Assembly (NCBI GenBank): GCA_950097015.1
Contig: CATNEN010000001.1
Span: forward strand, 15,993,501-16,057,500
Direction: 5' to 3'
DNA length: 64,000 nucleotides
Source of the DNA: Macrostomum hystrix
Lineage: Eukaryota; Platyhelminthes; Macrostomidae
The translations under genes were made by a program, and so were the position numbers. Each line of letters starts with the position of its first letter. Position 1 is the stretch's first letter. This document shows, piece by piece, positions 62,191-64,000 of the stretch. The notes beneath the pieces are model-generated. The model searched no databases, was not told where the DNA came from, and saw only the letters and a list, made by a program, of their open reading frames with translations.

Positions 62191-64000
62191 GTTTGTAGTA
62201 GGGTGTATCATAAGATTATCGCATCTAGGCTTTCCAAACATATTAATATTCTCGCCACCCAAAGAGGCTTCAGAATAGGGCTCGATGGGGTCTCGGCCAA
62301 CCATTTTGTGGTCGAAAGCCTCATTGCTGATGCTAAACTAGGTAATAGTAATTTGTTTTTAGCCTTTATTGATCTGAAGAAGGCCTTCGACTCTGTTTAC
62401 CACGACACGCTTGTGGCGGCGGCGGAGAGAGTCGGAGTGCCCAACCTTCTTTGTAAATATATTTTATCTTTTTATCATGACAATTTTACTTTTTTATTCG
62501 GCGAAAAGATCAGAATCAAAAGAGGAGTTAAGCAGGGTGACCCGCTTTCTCCTATCCTTTTTCTTTTTGTGATAGATGAGCTGCTCGCAGCTCTTGACAA
62601 CAACATAGGCTATATGATTGAAGGCCACAGAGTCAATAGTGCAGGCTTCGCCGACGATATTGCAATAGCGGCGTCCTCAGCACCAGGTCTGAGGGCATTG
62701 CTGAGCCAATTTGAAGCAGCGCTGAAAGGCTCCGGCCTGGAAGCAAATCCGGCTAAATGCGCCAGCCTCTCCATTATATACGATGGCAAGAAAAAGAGAT
62801 GGCTAAATGATACAGATACGAAATTTGAAATACATGATACCGTAATGCCGAGTATTGGCCTTGACGAAACCTATGCCTATCTTGGATTAGGCATCAATGC
62901 TAAAGGTGCAGTCACCAACGGCCTAGATTTGCTGAAAGATCTTCTTAATAAATTGCGTGAAGCACCGCTGCGCCCACAGCAAAGGCTTTACTTCTTACGT
63001 AATAATGTACAACCTAAAGTATTATACCAGTTCGTACATGGACGCGTGCACCTGAAAGCGTTAAAAGATGCAGATATTCTAATGCGAAACTTTACAAAAC
63101 ATATTCTCAAACTTCCTCATGATACATGCGATGCTTATATACATGCGACGGCAATTGACGGCGGACTAGGTATCAACAGTTTTACTACAAATGTACCGTA
63201 CCAAAAGAAAGCTAGACTAGACTACCTGCTTAATTGTAACGACCCGTGCATTAGGGACTTAGCTAATAGACCTAGGATTAAGAATAAGTATACGATGGGG
63301 CCACAAGTACAAGTATTTAACAGCACAAAATCAATTAACAGCTTCTGGGCAGACAAACTGTACTCCACTTTTGATGGAGCAGGCCTAGCGGAAGCAAATA
63401 ACGTGCGACAAGTACATTCGTGGATAACAGATGGTACAAACATCCTATCATCAGAAATGTTTTTAAAATGCATCAAAATTAGAGGCAACCTCTGGCCCAC
63501 TAGAGCCAGAGCGGCCAGAGGCAGACACAAAGTGCCGAACTGTGATGCAGGTTGCCGCAAGCCGGAAGGTCTGGGTCATATGCTCCAACAGTGCGACCGG
63601 ACCTTTGACAGGCGAAACGCGCGGCATAATAAAATCCTAGACCGCATCAGTAAATTATTGATTGAGCGAAACTTTGAGTTGACCAAAGAGCCATCTATCG
63701 CCACTGATGAGGGCATTCGCAAGCCAGATATCGTCTGTGTTAAAGACGGCGTTGGCTGGATTGCGGATGTATCCATTGTTGCGGATCTAGGAAAAGGAAC
63801 ATTAAAAGATGCAGCAAGCCGAAAAGTAAATTACTACAACAAAGCACAAATAAAAAGCTGGGTCCAAGCAAAATACAATATCACCAATGTTAAAGTAGCG
63901 GGTCTTATCTGGAACTGGAGGGGATGTATCGAGCAGGGAACCTTCTCCTTACTCAAGCGCTGGGGACTCTCCACGGCGGACATCCGGCTCCTAACTATTA
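62191..64000 (+). mobile_element. 5'-truncated R2-type element in the 28S site, runs off the window
   Basis: Open from the first base after the 28S target to the window end (603 codons, no stop). It begins inside the RT (VCSRVYHKIIASRLSKHINI), so zinc fingers and RT fingers are missing. RT motifs follow: LAFIDLKKAFDSVYHDT (A), IKRGVKQGDPLSPILFLFVI (B), and the catalytic FADDIAIA near residue 153 (C). Then come a CCHC motif (CDAGCRKPEGLGHMLQQC) and the restriction-like endonuclease (RKPDIVCVKDGVGWIADVSI). The 3' end and 28S downstream flank lie outside. The intact frame suggests a young copy. Confidence 0.88.

Noticed and set aside
1-64000. CRISPR arrays or bacterial operons
   Set aside because: The tandem arrays have no unique spacers, and introns, snRNA, SL RNA and 18S rRNA show a eukaryotic nuclear genome.

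Overview
This is animal nuclear DNA, very rich in repeats and carrying introns. The best clue to its source is a spliced-leader (SL) RNA gene whose leader exon ends in TTGCATG before a GTAAGA donor. A terminal ATG on the leader is a flatworm trait, and from memory the sequence matches the SL of Macrostomum (probably M. lignano); I could not search this. A complete U1 snRNA gene, an interrupted 18S rRNA gene and two ordinary host genes (CDC26 and RAB33 orthologues) fit that picture. Most of the rest is transposable elements and tandem repeats.

Layout. 1-6 kb: four tandem arrays (33-bp, 15/11-bp, 28-bp and 34-bp units) around a small membrane-protein exon and CDC26 (minus strand). 6.6-10.2 kb: RAB33-like gene (minus strand, two coding exons) with a MITE in its intron. 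11.6-15.3 kb: a Penelope-like (PLE) 3' fragment split by a decayed PIF/Harbinger transposon. 15.9-19.5 kb: a decayed Ty3/gypsy-type element. 20.15-26.7 kb: a complete-length non-LTR element (97-bp promoter-like monomers, ORF1, APE endonuclease-RT-RNase H ORF2) with a 13-bp target duplication; it splits an open reading frame. 27.8-31 kb: a PLE inserted in a tnp2-type transposase fragment. 31-35.5 kb and 41.7-44 kb: three copies of a 2.3-kb TG...CA repeat. 36.3-37.8 kb: a possible proline-rich multi-exon gene. 39.3-39.9 kb: a minisatellite. 40.7 kb: U1 snRNA.

41.2-54.5 kb is the most unusual part. One SL RNA gene has been cut after its first ~20 nt by two tandem, related APE-type non-LTR retrotransposons in the same orientation. 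The SL-derived sequence AAAGACGGTCT(CTTA) is repeated at each junction. The first element has an unusual ORF1 that joins an AlkB-like Fe(II)/2-oxoglutarate dioxygenase domain to three CCHC zinc knuckles. The second is a 5'-truncated relative.

56.8-64 kb is rDNA: an 18S gene interrupted by an R2-clade (R8-like) element, then an abrupt 2-bp-microhomology jump from 18S into the 28S R2 target site, which carries a 5'-truncated R2-type element running off the window. Together these show at least three retrotransposon lineages sitting in essential multicopy RNA genes (SL, 18S, 28S). Many element ORFs carry nonsense codons or frameshifts; some lie in homopolymers and could be sequencing errors.
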